Source: Undibacterium sp. CCC3.4 | Lineage (GTDB): Bacteria; Pseudomonadota; Gammaproteobacteria; Burkholderiales; Burkholderiaceae_D | Direction of reading: 5' to 3' | Length of the DNA: 64,000 bases | Assembly (NCBI RefSeq): GCF_034347425.1 | Contig: NZ_CP133779.1 | Coordinates: forward strand, 1,054,001 to 1,118,000 | Shown: piece by piece, positions 18,918-27,529 of the stretch | How positions within the stretch are numbered: position 1 is the first letter of the stretch | Layout: every line of letters starts with the position of its first letter | The notes under the pieces: model-generated | Seen by the model: the letters and a program-made list of their open reading frames with translations, nothing else | Databases searched by the model: none | Told to the model about the DNA's origin: nothing | Made by a program: the position numbers and the translations under genes

Positions 18918-20255
18918 TTAATGAGCTGGCTTAACTGGCAGGCTTGGCATGCTACGTTGAAGCTGCAGTTGTGCTAACGAAGGGTACAGCGGTCGGCTCA
19001 GTACTTTGGAAATCACGCTGGAAACCAGCGCGCAAGCCATCAAGCTTAATACCATCGCGTGGCCATCGACCATTTCCATCACAATGATGAACGATGTCAA
19101 CGGTGCCTGAGTCACTGCGGCCAAGAAACCTGCCATACCGAGAGCCATGAGGGCCGGAGCGAGCGGAGAATGTAATAAATGCGCAACATCATTGCCAAGT
19201 GCTGCGCCTATCGCCAGCGAGGGCGCGAATATCCCTGCTGGCACACCAGACCAGGTGGTCAGCCAAGTGGCGATAAATTTTAAGATCATGTAAATACTGA
19301 AGGTGTTTTCCGCCCCTCCCAACACTTCACGAGTGTGAAAATAACCGCTGCCAAAGGTTGCGCCACCGCTGACCACGCCAATCACGGCGACGCCCAAGCC
19401 GCATACAGCAGCAAAGGCGACCGGACGGCTACGGCGCAGGCAACTGAGGCGGTCATTTCCCATGCCACTCAAAGAGGCGATCAACAGACGGGAAAATAAA
19501 CCACCGGCTAAGCCGCTGAGCAAGGCCACTAACAAGCCCGGTAACAACAGCGTGAGGCCGGCCTCGGCGGTGTGAATCACGCCGAAGTAAGTGGCATTGC
19601 CCGTCAGTGAGACGGCTATCAAGCCGCCCAAGACGATACAAGCGACCAGCAAGCCGCTGCTGCGTTGTTCCGGCAGACGCGATAATTCTTCAATGGCAAA
19701 CATCACGCCGGCTAAGGGGGTATTAAAGGCGGCGGCAATTCCTGCCGCCCCACCGGCGACCAACAAGCCGTGTTCGTTCACGCTGGCGCGCGCCGGTAGC
19801 CAGCGCCTAGCTGACAACATGATGCCGGCGGCGATTTGCACCGAAGGCCCTTCGCGGCCGAGTGAGAGTCCGGCCAGAAAACCGGAAGCCGTCAATACAA
19901 TTTTTGCCAAACTGAGTTTGAGCGACACGAAGAGCCAGCGGTTCGAACTGTCAACCGTCGGATCTAAGGCGGCCATCACCTGTGGAATGCCTGAGCCGGC
20001 CGCACCGGTGGCAATGCGACGCGTCAGCCAAACGATGATGGCCGTGCAAAATGGCGTCCAGAGTAAGGCCAGCCACCAATGACCGGCCGTGATTTTAAAG
20101 AAGATCGACAAGGCCTGCTCCGACAACCAGGTAAATCCGACCACCACCAAACCAGCAAGCGCCGCCATGGCCACCACCACGATGCGTGTTTGCCAGATGT
20201 CCCAATCGGTCAGTTCCCTTTTTAAGGCTGCCGCGATGTGTTGGTCGAGCTTCAT
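18918..20255 (-). CDS. ClC-family chloride channel/antiporter
   Basis: A 445-residue membrane protein with the three ClC filter motifs: GSGIPQV (residues 87-93), GREGPSVQ (133-140, with the gating Glu 135) and GIFAPSLAIGA near the C-terminus, plus AFNTPLAGVMFAIEEL. It has no CBS domains, like the short bacterial forms. It probably moves chloride or another anion such as fluoride, but the fluoride-type signatures are absent. Divergent from the MarR regulator. Confidence 0.92.
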   Translation of the reverse strand: MKLDQHIAAALKRELTDWDIWQTRIVVVAMAALAGLVVVGFTWLSEQALSIFFKITAGHWWLALLWTPFCTAIIVWLTRRIATGAAGSGIPQVMAALDPTVDSSNRWLFVSLKLSLAKIVLTASGFLAGLSLGREGPSVQIAAGIMLSARRWLPARASVNEHGLLVAGGAAGIAAAFNTPLAGVMFAIEELSRLPEQRSSGLLVACIVLGGLIAVSLTGNATYFGVIHTAEAGLTLLLPGLLVALLSGLAGGLFSRLLIASLSGMGNDRLSCLRRSRPVAFAAVCGLGVAVIGVVSGGATFGSGYFHTREVLGGAENTFSIYMILKFIATWLTTWSGVPAGIFAPSLAIGAALGNDVAHLLHSPLAPALMALGMAGFLAAVTQAPLTSFIIVMEMVDGHAMVLSLMACALVSSVISKVLSRPLYPSLAQLQLQRSMPSLPVKPAH

Positions 20256-20321
20256 GCAGAGTGTCCTGTTCGTGGTATTTGGTGCTGTTGATAATTTCCA
20301 GCTATGCCAATATCCGTTATC

Positions 20322-20337
20322 ATAGGCATATGCCTAT
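20322..20337. promoter_or_regulatory. 16-bp palindrome over the marR start codon
   Basis: ATAGGCATATGCCTAT is a perfect palindrome whose centre contains the ATG at 20330. MarR proteins bind such short palindromes, so this is a candidate operator for self-repression, possibly also acting on the divergent ClC gene 67 bases away. Confidence 0.55.
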
Positions 20338-20863
20338 CCATACCGAAAAAGCCGCTACGCGCGCACCACGTCAAGCAGCAAAGACTGCTGAGAATACCGA
20401 GAACACGCTGCCGGCGACGCGGGTGTTGCGCCAGTTCCGGGTAGTCGTTAATGCAGTCAAGGTCCATTTTCGTCAGGTAGAAAAAAGCACGGGCATTGGC
20501 GGTGCCCAGGTGTGGGCATTGAGCGTGATTCAAACGCAGCCTGAAATCAGCGTCAACCAACTGGCGCAGGCGATGGATATTCATCAGTCAACCGCCAGCA
20601 ATATGGTCAAAACCTTGATTCAGCAAGAATTGATCGCGGCAAAAAAGCATGCAACCGATAGGCGCTCGGTGCGGCTGACGATCTTAGCCAAAGGAAGAAA
20701 AGTCCTGAAGACGGCACCGACACCGTTCAGCGGGGTCTTGCCAGACGCCTTGTCTGGCCTCGATACGCGCACCTTGCAGCGCTTGGAAAAAGATCTGGCA
20801 ACATTGATCACTGCCTTGCACGCTGATGAGCGGGCCGCGAATACGCCCTTGGCTGACTTGTAA
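20330..20863 (+). CDS. MarR-family transcriptional regulator
   Basis: About 177 residues, from the ATG at 20330. It has a winged-helix core: ISVNQLAQAMDIHQSTASNMVKTLIQQELIAAKKHATDRRSVRLTILAKGRKVL, where the DRR turn is the MarR wing. The N-terminal 30 residues are Ala/Thr-rich and probably unstructured. It is divergent from the ClC channel gene, a likely target. Ligand unknown. Confidence 0.88.
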   Translation: MPIHTEKAATRAPRQAAKTAENTENTLPATRVLRQFRVVVNAVKVHFRQVEKSTGIGGAQVWALSVIQTQPEISVNQLAQAMDIHQSTASNMVKTLIQQELIAAKKHATDRRSVRLTILAKGRKVLKTAPTPFSGVLPDALSGLDTRTLQRLEKDLATLITALHADERAANTPLADL

Positions 20864-20927
20864 TCGCAGTTGCCTGCTTCGCAGAGCTTATCAGCTGCTG
20901 CTGCTGCTTTTCATCATAGCACTTTAA

Positions 20928-20968
20928 ATTTGTACAAATAGGTTTTGCCTGAATATATTTGTACAAAT
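20928..20968. promoter_or_regulatory. Two identical 12-bp palindromes
   Basis: ATTTGTACAAAT occurs at 20928-20939 and again at 20957-20968, 29 bases apart, in AT-rich sequence downstream of marR. The spacing is close to three helical turns. This looks like a double operator, but no gene start is directly beside it (the next, yqjI-like, is 300 bases away). Confidence 0.5.
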
Positions 20969-21204
20969 GTATTTGATGTAAGCCGAGCGGCAGCGTAAAC
21001 CCAATTCTGCTGATCCGTCTGCTCTTCAAGCTGCCGTAACACTTGTGCCGCACCTGATCATTACCCACAAGTTAAGTCGCTTACGCATCCACCCAATCGC
21101 CCCACCGTCACTGGATTCCCGCCTACGCGCGCCGCAATGGCCAGCGCGCTTGTATGGAAACGCTAATTAAGTTCACGCTTCTCTTGACGCTGCGAATAAA
21201 ATTG

Positions 21205-21243
21205 TATATCTTAAGATATATCGTTGGATGTAACTTAAGATAC
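21205..21243. promoter_or_regulatory. Palindromic operators before the yqjI-like gene
   Basis: A perfect 16-bp palindrome TATATCTTAAGATATA lies at 21205-21220, and a degenerate second copy (TAACTTAAGATA, about 21231-21242) follows one turn later. They are 50 bases upstream of the PadR-type gene and probably overlap its promoter. By analogy with E. coli YqjI, which represses itself and yqjH, they are candidate binding sites. Confidence 0.6.
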
Positions 21244-21267
21244 TTAATCAATATACCAGGACTCAAT

Positions 21268-21948
21268 ATGCACAATCACTCACACAGTAAGCATCAAGGC
21301 CACGGCCATGGCGAGCGCAATTTTCTCAGGCACTTCTCAGAGCACGCCACACTACATGCCATAGGCGGTCGCCATGGCGGTGGCGGCAGCGGACACCGAC
21401 AGCGCGGCAGTTTCGACGGATTTGGCGAAGGCGATGGATTTCCGCCTGGTCGGAAATTCACCTCGCAAGATTTACAATTAATGATCTTGGCAATGTTGGC
21501 TGAAAAACCGGCGCATGGCTACGAGCTGATCAAAGAACTTGGCGCGCGCTCTAACGGCTTTTACTCGCCCAGCCCTGGCATGGTGTATCCAGCCCTGACC
21601 TATCTCGACGAACTCGGCTATATCACGGCCACACTTGAGAGCAACCGTAAGTGTTATTCCATAGCCGATGAGGGACTGCAATACCTCGCAGCAAATCAAG
21701 AACGCGTCGATATGATATTTGCCAAACTGAGCAGCATCGCCCACCGTATGGATTCGGTCCGCCGTGCTTATGCGGGCGAGCCCGACCAAGAGCTCGATGG
21801 GCGCGAGGAGCATGCTTTGCCTGAATTGCTGGAAGCCCGGCATGCGCTCAAGGCGGCATTGCGTCAATCGGCTGCGGCATCGCCAGATGAACAGGCACGC
21901 ATCGCAAAACTGTTGCGTGAGACCGCGCGCGCCATCCTCACCAGATAA
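21268..21948 (+). CDS. yqjI: PadR-family metal-responsive repressor (YqjI-like)
   Basis: About 226 residues. The first 50 are rich in His and Gly (MHNHSHSKHQGHGHGERN…), as in YqjI, where this tail binds metal (nickel/iron in E. coli). Then comes the PadR winged helix: LMILAMLAEKPAHGYELIKELGARSNGFYSPSPGMVYPALTYLDELGYI. The C-terminal part is a dimerising helical region. Start at the ATG at 21268; the upstream frame extension is not conserved in style. The next gene overlaps its stop (TAATG) and encodes the expected partner. Confidence 0.87.
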   Translation: MHNHSHSKHQGHGHGERNFLRHFSEHATLHAIGGRHGGGGSGHRQRGSFDGFGEGDGFPPGRKFTSQDLQLMILAMLAEKPAHGYELIKELGARSNGFYSPSPGMVYPALTYLDELGYITATLESNRKCYSIADEGLQYLAANQERVDMIFAKLSSIAHRMDSVRRAYAGEPDQELDGREEHALPELLEARHALKAALRQSAAASPDEQARIAKLLRETARAILTR

Positions 21949-22706
21949 TGGAATTCAAGATGCGGATGAAACCGACTGAACGCACACGCACACTGACCCC
22001 GGTTCAGGTGCTGCAGATACACGATATCACCCCATCGATGCGCCGACTGACTCTCGTGGGGGATGGCCTGCGCAATTTCGTCAGCGACAAACCGGCGCAG
22101 TGGGTAAAAGTATTTTTTCCGGCACCAGATCAGCGGCCGCCGGCAAGCCGTGCTTACACGATACGCCGGCTGAAGCCGGCTGATGGACAAGTGGAACTCG
22201 AGCTGGTTTTACATGGCGATAATGGCCCGGCCTCGTATTGGCTTAGCCGTGCGAAAATCGGCGATACCCTGCAACTCTCGGCTCCGCGCGCTGGTGCCGA
22301 AATACGTCAATCCATACAAAGATACATACTGCTTGGCGATATCACCGCGCTTCCTGCCATGTCAGCCATCGCTGCTGATTTACCGGCGCAGGTACAGGCA
22401 GAAATGTTCGTTGAGGTAGCCAACCAAGCCGATGAACAGCGCATCGATACGCTGGCCCGACTGAAAGTTCATTGGCTGTACGCAGGCAAGCGGATACCCG
22501 GCACGACCGGTCAACTTGAACAGTCGCTCAAGGATGCGCTGATTGACATAACAGATTGCCAGTTTTGGGTAGCCGGAGAATCTTCCATGGTCAAAACCGT
22601 CGTTACCCATCTGCTCAATGAGCGTTTGGTGCAAAAATCAGCTATCCAGTCTGCCGGCTATTGGAAACTGGGGGTCAAGGGACATCGCGAAGAATCTGGT
22701 AAATGA
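21948..22706 (+). CDS. yqjH: Siderophore-interacting protein / ferric-chelate reductase (YqjH-like)
   Basis: A 252-residue flavoprotein of the SIP family. The FAD-binding segment is visible (RAYTIRRLKPADGQVELELVLHGDNGPASYWL), followed by LSAPRAG and the C-terminal NADPH-side motif (FWVAGESSMVKTVVTHLL). In E. coli YqjH reduces ferric siderophores and is repressed by YqjI; here the genes overlap in one operon. The C-terminus ends GYWKLGVKGHRE, the family ending. A second Met at 21960 is an alternative start. Confidence 0.88.
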   Translation: MEFKMRMKPTERTRTLTPVQVLQIHDITPSMRRLTLVGDGLRNFVSDKPAQWVKVFFPAPDQRPPASRAYTIRRLKPADGQVELELVLHGDNGPASYWLSRAKIGDTLQLSAPRAGAEIRQSIQRYILLGDITALPAMSAIAADLPAQVQAEMFVEVANQADEQRIDTLARLKVHWLYAGKRIPGTTGQLEQSLKDALIDITDCQFWVAGESSMVKTVVTHLLNERLVQKSAIQSAGYWKLGVKGHREESGK

Positions 22707-22814
22707 GCTCTTTTTTGTAACAGAACTTAGTTTCCGCGTGGAAATCTGACTTCACTACCGCAATGAAATATAAAATTCCGGCTGATCATTCTTTCATCCT
22801 ACACAGGACTATTT

Positions 22815-24662
22815 ATGGTGTTCTTATCCAAAACAATTTGCCGCTTATTGACCAGCCTGTTTGCCAGTTTATTGTCAATATTACTCACCACAGCGATATT
22901 GAGCTCGCCAGCCTATGCTGCCACCGTACAAAAAAATGTTCTGCCGGCGCAGCTTGGCGTGGTCAAACCAGTCATCTCCTGCGCGGCCCTGGCCGATGCC
23001 GATCTGGCCGGTGTTACCGGTGCCGCGGTCAGCCTCAAGGCTAGCCTGATCACTACCGCGAAGGGTGAGTTTTGTCAGGTAAAAGGCAATATCGCACCCA
23101 GCATAGGTTTTGAAGTCGATCTTCCCCTTACAAAGTGGACGCAACGCTATTTACAAGCCGGCTGCGGCGGCTTGTGCGGTGATATCAATGCCTCCATCGG
23201 GAATGCCGCAAGCTGCCTGCCGGCGCTCGATGGCCAGTTTGTCGTGGCAGCCAGCGACCTTGGCCATCAAGGTTCGATGATGTCCCCGAGCGCCGGTGAC
23301 TTCGGCAAGGAGCCACAAAAGCTGATCGACTTCGCCTATCGTGCCAACCATTTGACTGCGCTGGCGGCCAAAGAATTGATACGCATTTTTTATGGGCAAA
23401 CCGCTCGCTATGCCTATTTTTCCGGCTGTTCAGATGGCGGCCGCGAAGCCTTGATGGAAGCGCAGCGCTACCCCGATGATTTCGATGGTATCTCGGCCGG
23501 TGCCCCAGCGATGCTGTTCACTGTACAAAACAGTTTCTGGCACGCGTGGACGACGGCCGCCAACCTCGATGAGCAAGGCAAGACCATTCTCTATGCGGAT
23601 AAACTGCCGCTGCTGCACGCTGCCGTCATTGCACATTGCGATATGCTGGATGGGAACCGAGACGGCTTGCTGTCTGACCCGCGCGCCTGCAAAATCCAGC
23701 CATCCTGGATCGTTTGCCAAGCCGGCAGCACAGATAGCAGCAACTGCCTGACCCAAGCCGAATGGTCGGTCGCCGAACGGCTGTATGCCGGGCCAAGCGA
23801 TGCCGAGGGCAAGCATTTTTTACCGGGTGGATCACAACCGGGCTCGGAATTGCAATGGGATTTTATCCAGCCACGGCCAAACCCAAAAACACCGCAAGCA
23901 GACAGCGGCTTTTCCGGGAAAATGCTGGAAAACATGAGCCATCTGATTTATACGACACCGACTGCAGATGAAAGCCATGCGAACCAGTTCCCTTTCACGA
24001 TGACCCAGTTAGCGCGTGTCAGCCGCTTGCACGGGCTGTTAGACGCCAGCAATCCGGATCTGTCGGCTTATTCTAGCCGTGGCGGCAAGCTGTTGATGTG
24101 GCACGGCTGGTCAGATAATTCTATCGCCCCGATGGTATCGATTGCTTATTATCAGGCGGTACAAAATCAACTGAGCAAAGACACAACCGACCGTTTCGTC
24201 AAACTGTTCATGCTGCCCGGTGTAGGCCATTGCGGTGGCGGCGATGGTTTCGCGCAGCTCGATACCCTGACACCATTGATGAATTGGGTAGAGTCAGGGC
24301 ATGCACCAACGGTCATCAAGGCCGGCAAAATAGCTGACCGACGGATGGGTCCACCTCCGGGTGAGAACATGCAACCCGGACCAGCTAACGGCGCGGATGG
24401 CCGTGGCATGCAGATGAAGCGTGCGCCGGCACCTTACGCCGCGGGGCCGGAACCGACCTTGGCCACTCGACCGATCTATGCGTTTCCATTCATTGCTACG
24501 TATAAGGGCGCAGGTGAGCCGAATCAGGCGGAAAACTATCGAGTCAAAGCGGGCACGGCCATTCCATCTAGCGACAAGTGGCCGCAACAATTGTTGATGC
24601 AACCGGGATTCCAAAGAAAGTATCTTGAAAAAAATGCTACCTTGATTGAGGTAGCTGAGTAA
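22815..24662 (+). CDS. Tannase/feruloyl esterase family protein
   Basis: A 615-residue secreted enzyme with a signal peptide (SLLSILLTTAILSSPAYAA). The tannase fold motifs are clear: CGGLCGDIN, SDLGHQG, the nucleophile elbow YFSGCSDGGREALMEAQRYP, the acid in WHGWSDNSIAP and the His in MLPGVGHCGGGDG. Two cysteines flank the active site, as in fungal and bacterial tannases, where they form a disulfide. It likely hydrolyses ester bonds of plant phenolics. Single gene. Its 3' end lies next to a hipA remnant and IS material. Confidence 0.9.
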   Translation: MVFLSKTICRLLTSLFASLLSILLTTAILSSPAYAATVQKNVLPAQLGVVKPVISCAALADADLAGVTGAAVSLKASLITTAKGEFCQVKGNIAPSIGFEVDLPLTKWTQRYLQAGCGGLCGDINASIGNAASCLPALDGQFVVAASDLGHQGSMMSPSAGDFGKEPQKLIDFAYRANHLTALAAKELIRIFYGQTARYAYFSGCSDGGREALMEAQRYPDDFDGISAGAPAMLFTVQNSFWHAWTTAANLDEQGKTILYADKLPLLHAAVIAHCDMLDGNRDGLLSDPRACKIQPSWIVCQAGSTDSSNCLTQAEWSVAERLYAGPSDAEGKHFLPGGSQPGSELQWDFIQPRPNPKTPQADSGFSGKMLENMSHLIYTTPTADESHANQFPFTMTQLARVSRLHGLLDASNPDLSAYSSRGGKLLMWHGWSDNSIAPMVSIAYYQAVQNQLSKDTTDRFVKLFMLPGVGHCGGGDGFAQLDTLTPLMNWVESGHAPTVIKAGKIADRRMGPPPGENMQPGPANGADGRGMQMKRAPAPYAAGPEPTLATRPIYAFPFIATYKGAGEPNQAENYRVKAGTAIPSSDKWPQQLLMQPGFQRKYLEKNATLIEVAE

Positions 24663-24717
24663 GACTTGCTGTGCCAATGCGATCAGCTTGAATTTTCAGG
24701 AACGGAAGGAGGTGCGG

Positions 24718-24766
24718 GCTTGGTCTGCGCGATGTAATGCGAGACGCGTGCCCGGATTCATCTCTT
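24718..24766 (+). pseudogene. Short hipA-like remnant
   Basis: The plus strand reads LGLRDVMRDACPDS, matching NGLHDVLRDACPDS in the intact HipA at 28.1 kb. Over 31 bases only three differ. The homology stops abruptly where the IS3-type sequence begins (about 24767). It is a scrap of a second hipA gene cut by an insertion. Confidence 0.55.
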
Positions 24767-25241
24767 CCTGTAAACGCTTTTTCTTGTTGTACACGACCGA
24801 GCGCGTGACTGAAACGAGACAGCATTGTTTGGCGATTGAAAGGGCAGAGAGCGACTCTACCCACTGCAATCGTTCCGTTACAGGCTGATCCCTGACTTTT
24901 TCTTAAACCAATCGAGTTCCATATTCTGTTGCCAAATTTTGGCATAGAGACGGTCTGGGTCATTCTGTGTGCTGACCGGTTTCGGACCGCGTTTAGCTTC
25001 AAACAGACTGTCTGAATTTTCCAATAATTCTTTCTTCCACTGGCTGACCTGCGTCGGATGCACGCCGAACTCTTGGGCGATCTGATTGATCGTCTTTTCG
25101 CCTTTGATCGCCTCAACTGCCACCTTGGCTTTTTGTGCGCCGCTAAATATTTTTTTCTTATTTTCACTCATGGTCTGCTTCGTCTCTTTTCGACAGACAC
25201 TGGTTTACACTGTTGTCCGGATATGTGGATCCGCTATAAAA
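24767..25241 (-). mobile_element. Partial IS3-family element (type 2), copy 1
   Basis: Nearly identical to one end of the full element at 32069-33432. It keeps the orfA-side end (TTGTCCGGATATGTGGATCC), all of orfA and about the first 110 bases of orfB; the rest of orfB is missing. Not able to move by itself. Confidence 0.75.
24878..25171 (-). CDS. IS3-family OrfA (type 2, copy 1)
   Basis: A 97-residue HTH protein (MSENKKKIFSGAQKAKVAVE…, HTH in KTINQIAQEFGVHPTQVSQWKKEL). It differs from the OrfA at 33077-33370 at several positions, including IWQQNMELDWF for IGQLNMELDWL. The A-run that supports frameshifting into orfB is interrupted by a G here (AAGAAAAAG), and orfB is truncated anyway. Confidence 0.8.
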   Translation of the reverse strand: MSENKKKIFSGAQKAKVAVEAIKGEKTINQIAQEFGVHPTQVSQWKKELLENSDSLFEAKRGPKPVSTQNDPDRLYAKIWQQNMELDWFKKKSGISL

Positions 25242-25324
25242 CCCAACTGCCCGAAACGCTCGACGAAAGTCTCGCCATTTAGTGCTCATACGATCTGGCT
25301 CATCAACGGTACTTATCCAGGCAA

Positions 25325-26269
25325 TTACATCTTGCCGATGAATTGCCCAATGCGCGAAAGAATTTCCTCTAATTCTGGCTGGCCGTTGTAATACAGCGCC
25401 GCTGTCTTTTGATACTCTTTTTTAAATCTCGCTCGCTCTTCATGATCATCTAAAAGAAAGGCGGAATTTTTGGCTGCGACCAACTCATCCCCTTTCGGAA
25501 AACGCTGAATCTTTCGGACTTCGTAGGCTGATGTGCCGATAAATTCTTGAATTTCGGGCAGCGCTAGCAAGCAATAGATATCATAGTAGTGGCGCATGAA
25601 ATTCGCAGGAAATGCCTTTCCCGATTTATGCAATCGGTATTTGGTCGATACCGCCTGTAATTTTTCGACGAAAGTATAGGTTGGTAGGTAACAGGGTACA
25701 TCAATTGCACGATTATCTTGAATCTTTACCCCTGCGGTCACTGCTGCATCGTACGCCCAAGACGAGATAGTGACGGGGCGGTTAGGGGTCGTATCGTCAA
25801 ATCCCAACTCCAACAAAATGCCGTCTTTAATACCGCTCTGCTGACTGACTCGATTGGGGTAATTCAAGCGTATTCCAGCACTGCGCATTTTCTCATCGTC
25901 AAAGGCAGTATCGCGCTGAACGCTTTCGATTCCAGAAATACGAATGTGTTGCGAGAGCCAATCATAATAAACACGTCGAGATTCAACATGCGCAGGTTTG
26001 TCATGATTACGTCCCGCCTTAACTGGCAACTCACTTGGCGGCTCTATGCGAATATCAATATCTTCCGAAAAGCGATGGATAATGCCAAAGCCTTTCGATA
26101 ACGACGTACCGCCTTTCAACTCGAACTGGAATTGTGACTGCTGTAAACCCCACAGGCAATGCATAATCCAATAATCCTTTTCAACGAGTACTGGCGCTAT
26201 CCCGCGCTGCTGTCCGACAATCGCAAGAAGCTCGTTAAAATCACTACGAGTATGCAAAAGCTCAAGCAT
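25325..26269 (-). CDS. AbiEii-type nucleotidyltransferase toxin
   Basis: About 314 residues. It has the AbiEii/DUF1814 nucleotidyltransferase signature: ELKGGTSLSKGFGIIHRFSEDIDIRI, with GGTSL at 53-57 and the SEDID motif at 68-72, plus a Lys in VEKDYWIMHCLWGL. In type IV AbiE systems this protein is the toxin; known relatives transfer nucleotides to tRNA ends. The start ATG at 26267-26269 overlaps the upstream antitoxin gene by eight bases. The two form a bicistronic minus-strand unit within the IS-rich island and probably act in phage defence or island maintenance. Confidence 0.87.
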   Translation of the reverse strand: MLELLHTRSDFNELLAIVGQQRGIAPVLVEKDYWIMHCLWGLQQSQFQFELKGGTSLSKGFGIIHRFSEDIDIRIEPPSELPVKAGRNHDKPAHVESRRVYYDWLSQHIRISGIESVQRDTAFDDEKMRSAGIRLNYPNRVSQQSGIKDGILLELGFDDTTPNRPVTISSWAYDAAVTAGVKIQDNRAIDVPCYLPTYTFVEKLQAVSTKYRLHKSGKAFPANFMRHYYDIYCLLALPEIQEFIGTSAYEVRKIQRFPKGDELVAAKNSAFLLDDHEERARFKKEYQKTAALYYNGQPELEEILSRIGQFIGKM

Positions 26270-26912
26270 GAAACCAAGCCTTAAAACGTTTCTTCGTCGC
26301 GACCGAAGCGAAGGCGGAAACAGCACGCTTCAACTTAGCCTGATCGAATAAAGCTAGTTTTCGCTCAACCATTTGAAGCACTTGGTTCTTATCTTCTGCT
26401 AATTCATCTAAATTATTAATCACATCAACCAACAAAAATTCAGAGGTGATTTTTTTCGGAAACCGTGGTTTAACTCGGAAATCAAACTGACGATTTCCAA
26501 ACGAAAACACGCCGTGCCGTTTGTGATTGTATACAATGGTTTTGTTATAAAGCTGCGTGGTTCCTACGCCCAAAGCGTTATAACTTGATGGGGAGAACAC
26601 TAAAAAATGCTTGTCACGCAAAAAAGCAGTGAGCAATTCATGATCATCTGGTGGAAGTACACCAAACACCGATTTTTTAGGCACGTAGTAAAGCCCTTGC
26701 GCCAAGCGCTTCAAAGCACCATCAGCAACTAATTCGCTCAGATGCCGATCAACCGCATTGGAGACCTGTGCCAAGTCCTCACGACGATACACCTTACCAG
26801 CGAGCAAAGTCCTCGCCACTTGCTTCAAGGCACTTTGTTTTGACCGTAATGGGCGTTCTAAAGTCGTATTTGCTCGCTCCACTGAATGAATCCTTATTAA
26901 CGTTTCATGCAA
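26262..26912 (-). CDS. AbiEi-type antitoxin / transcriptional regulator
   Basis: A 216-residue protein with an N-terminal winged helix (LAGKVYRREDLAQVSNAVDRHLSELVADGALKRLAQGLYYVPKKSVFG), typical of AbiEi antitoxins, and a C-terminal domain with VVDVINNLDEL-like segments. AbiEi proteins repress their own operon and neutralise AbiEii without binding it directly. It is the first gene of the pair. No clear operator was found in the 90 AT-rich bases upstream. Confidence 0.82.
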   Translation of the reverse strand: MHETLIRIHSVERANTTLERPLRSKQSALKQVARTLLAGKVYRREDLAQVSNAVDRHLSELVADGALKRLAQGLYYVPKKSVFGVLPPDDHELLTAFLRDKHFLVFSPSSYNALGVGTTQLYNKTIVYNHKRHGVFSFGNRQFDFRVKPRFPKKITSEFLLVDVINNLDELAEDKNQVLQMVERKLALFDQAKLKRAVSAFASVATKKRFKAWFHA

Positions 26913-27012
26913 ATTATAGTCGCTATCAGTTTATTTTTCTGGAATATGCAAAGTTTCTTTAGCCTTTGCTCTAAGCAGGATTTTTGCTATCGCGATCGAA
27001 AGAGAAAAAAAT

Positions 27013-27340
27013 TAAAGAATTGCAATGAGAAGTAGACCGTAAAAATAAGGCGCTGGCAGAAGCAGCAGCGTTATTGGTGCTGCAAAAAAAGCTGCGCGCC
27101 CTGTGGGACGAGGGCGAGGACGAATGACTGCGTTGAGCGATCGGTAGGAATTGATTGCGCCGATTCGGGTCGCGTGCGACCGAGGGGCGCGCTTGTTTAA
27201 AGCTTGCGAGGTCGCAGAAGTTTCGCTCAATAACTGGTATCGCTGGCACAAGAATGGGGCTGTGGTTGATGCTGCACGTCCTCTGGCGGAGCGTCATGTG
27301 TCTGCCAATAAACTTAGGGAAGCGCAGATTTAATCCAAGC
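27013..27340 (+). pseudogene. Remnant of an IS3-family orfA/orfB
   Basis: The plus strand reads KALAEAAALLVLQKKLRALWDEGEDE-stop, matching the end of the OrfA at 33961, and then an orfB N-terminal part (LFKACEVAEVSLNNWYRWHKNGAVVDAARPLAERHV). Both are broken: an in-frame stop lies in the orfA part and orfB ends after about 60 residues. The A7 run at its overlap is complete here (compare the A6 at 34406). Confidence 0.65.
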
Positions 27341-27473
27341 GGTTTGTCCGCTGCCTATGAAGGACCGAGCTTTCCGCTTGGATCTGGTAAAAGTCAGGCG
27401 AATGGATAGGCTCAGTCTTGCCATGTTTTGCAAAAAAGTTGACCGCGTCATGATTGGCCTCTACATTGAAAAG

Positions 27474-27520
27474 CCCTCATAGAAATCATATTATGTTCTA
27501 CAATACACTTTTTATGAGGG
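27474..27520. promoter_or_regulatory. Inverted repeat in the hipBA promoter region
   Basis: CCCTCATA (27474-27481) and TATGAGGG (27513-27520) form a dyad with a 31-base spacer that contains a TACAAT -10-like box (27499-27504). HipB-type repressors bind spaced dyads around their promoter, so this is a candidate operator for the module. Confidence 0.5.
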
Positions 27521-27529
27521 GATTGGCGC

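Noticed and set aside
21095-21135. Third copy of the inverted-repeat element
   Set aside because: Only a short stretch (ACTGGATTCCCGCC) resembles one internal arm; no terminal repeat or second arm is present.
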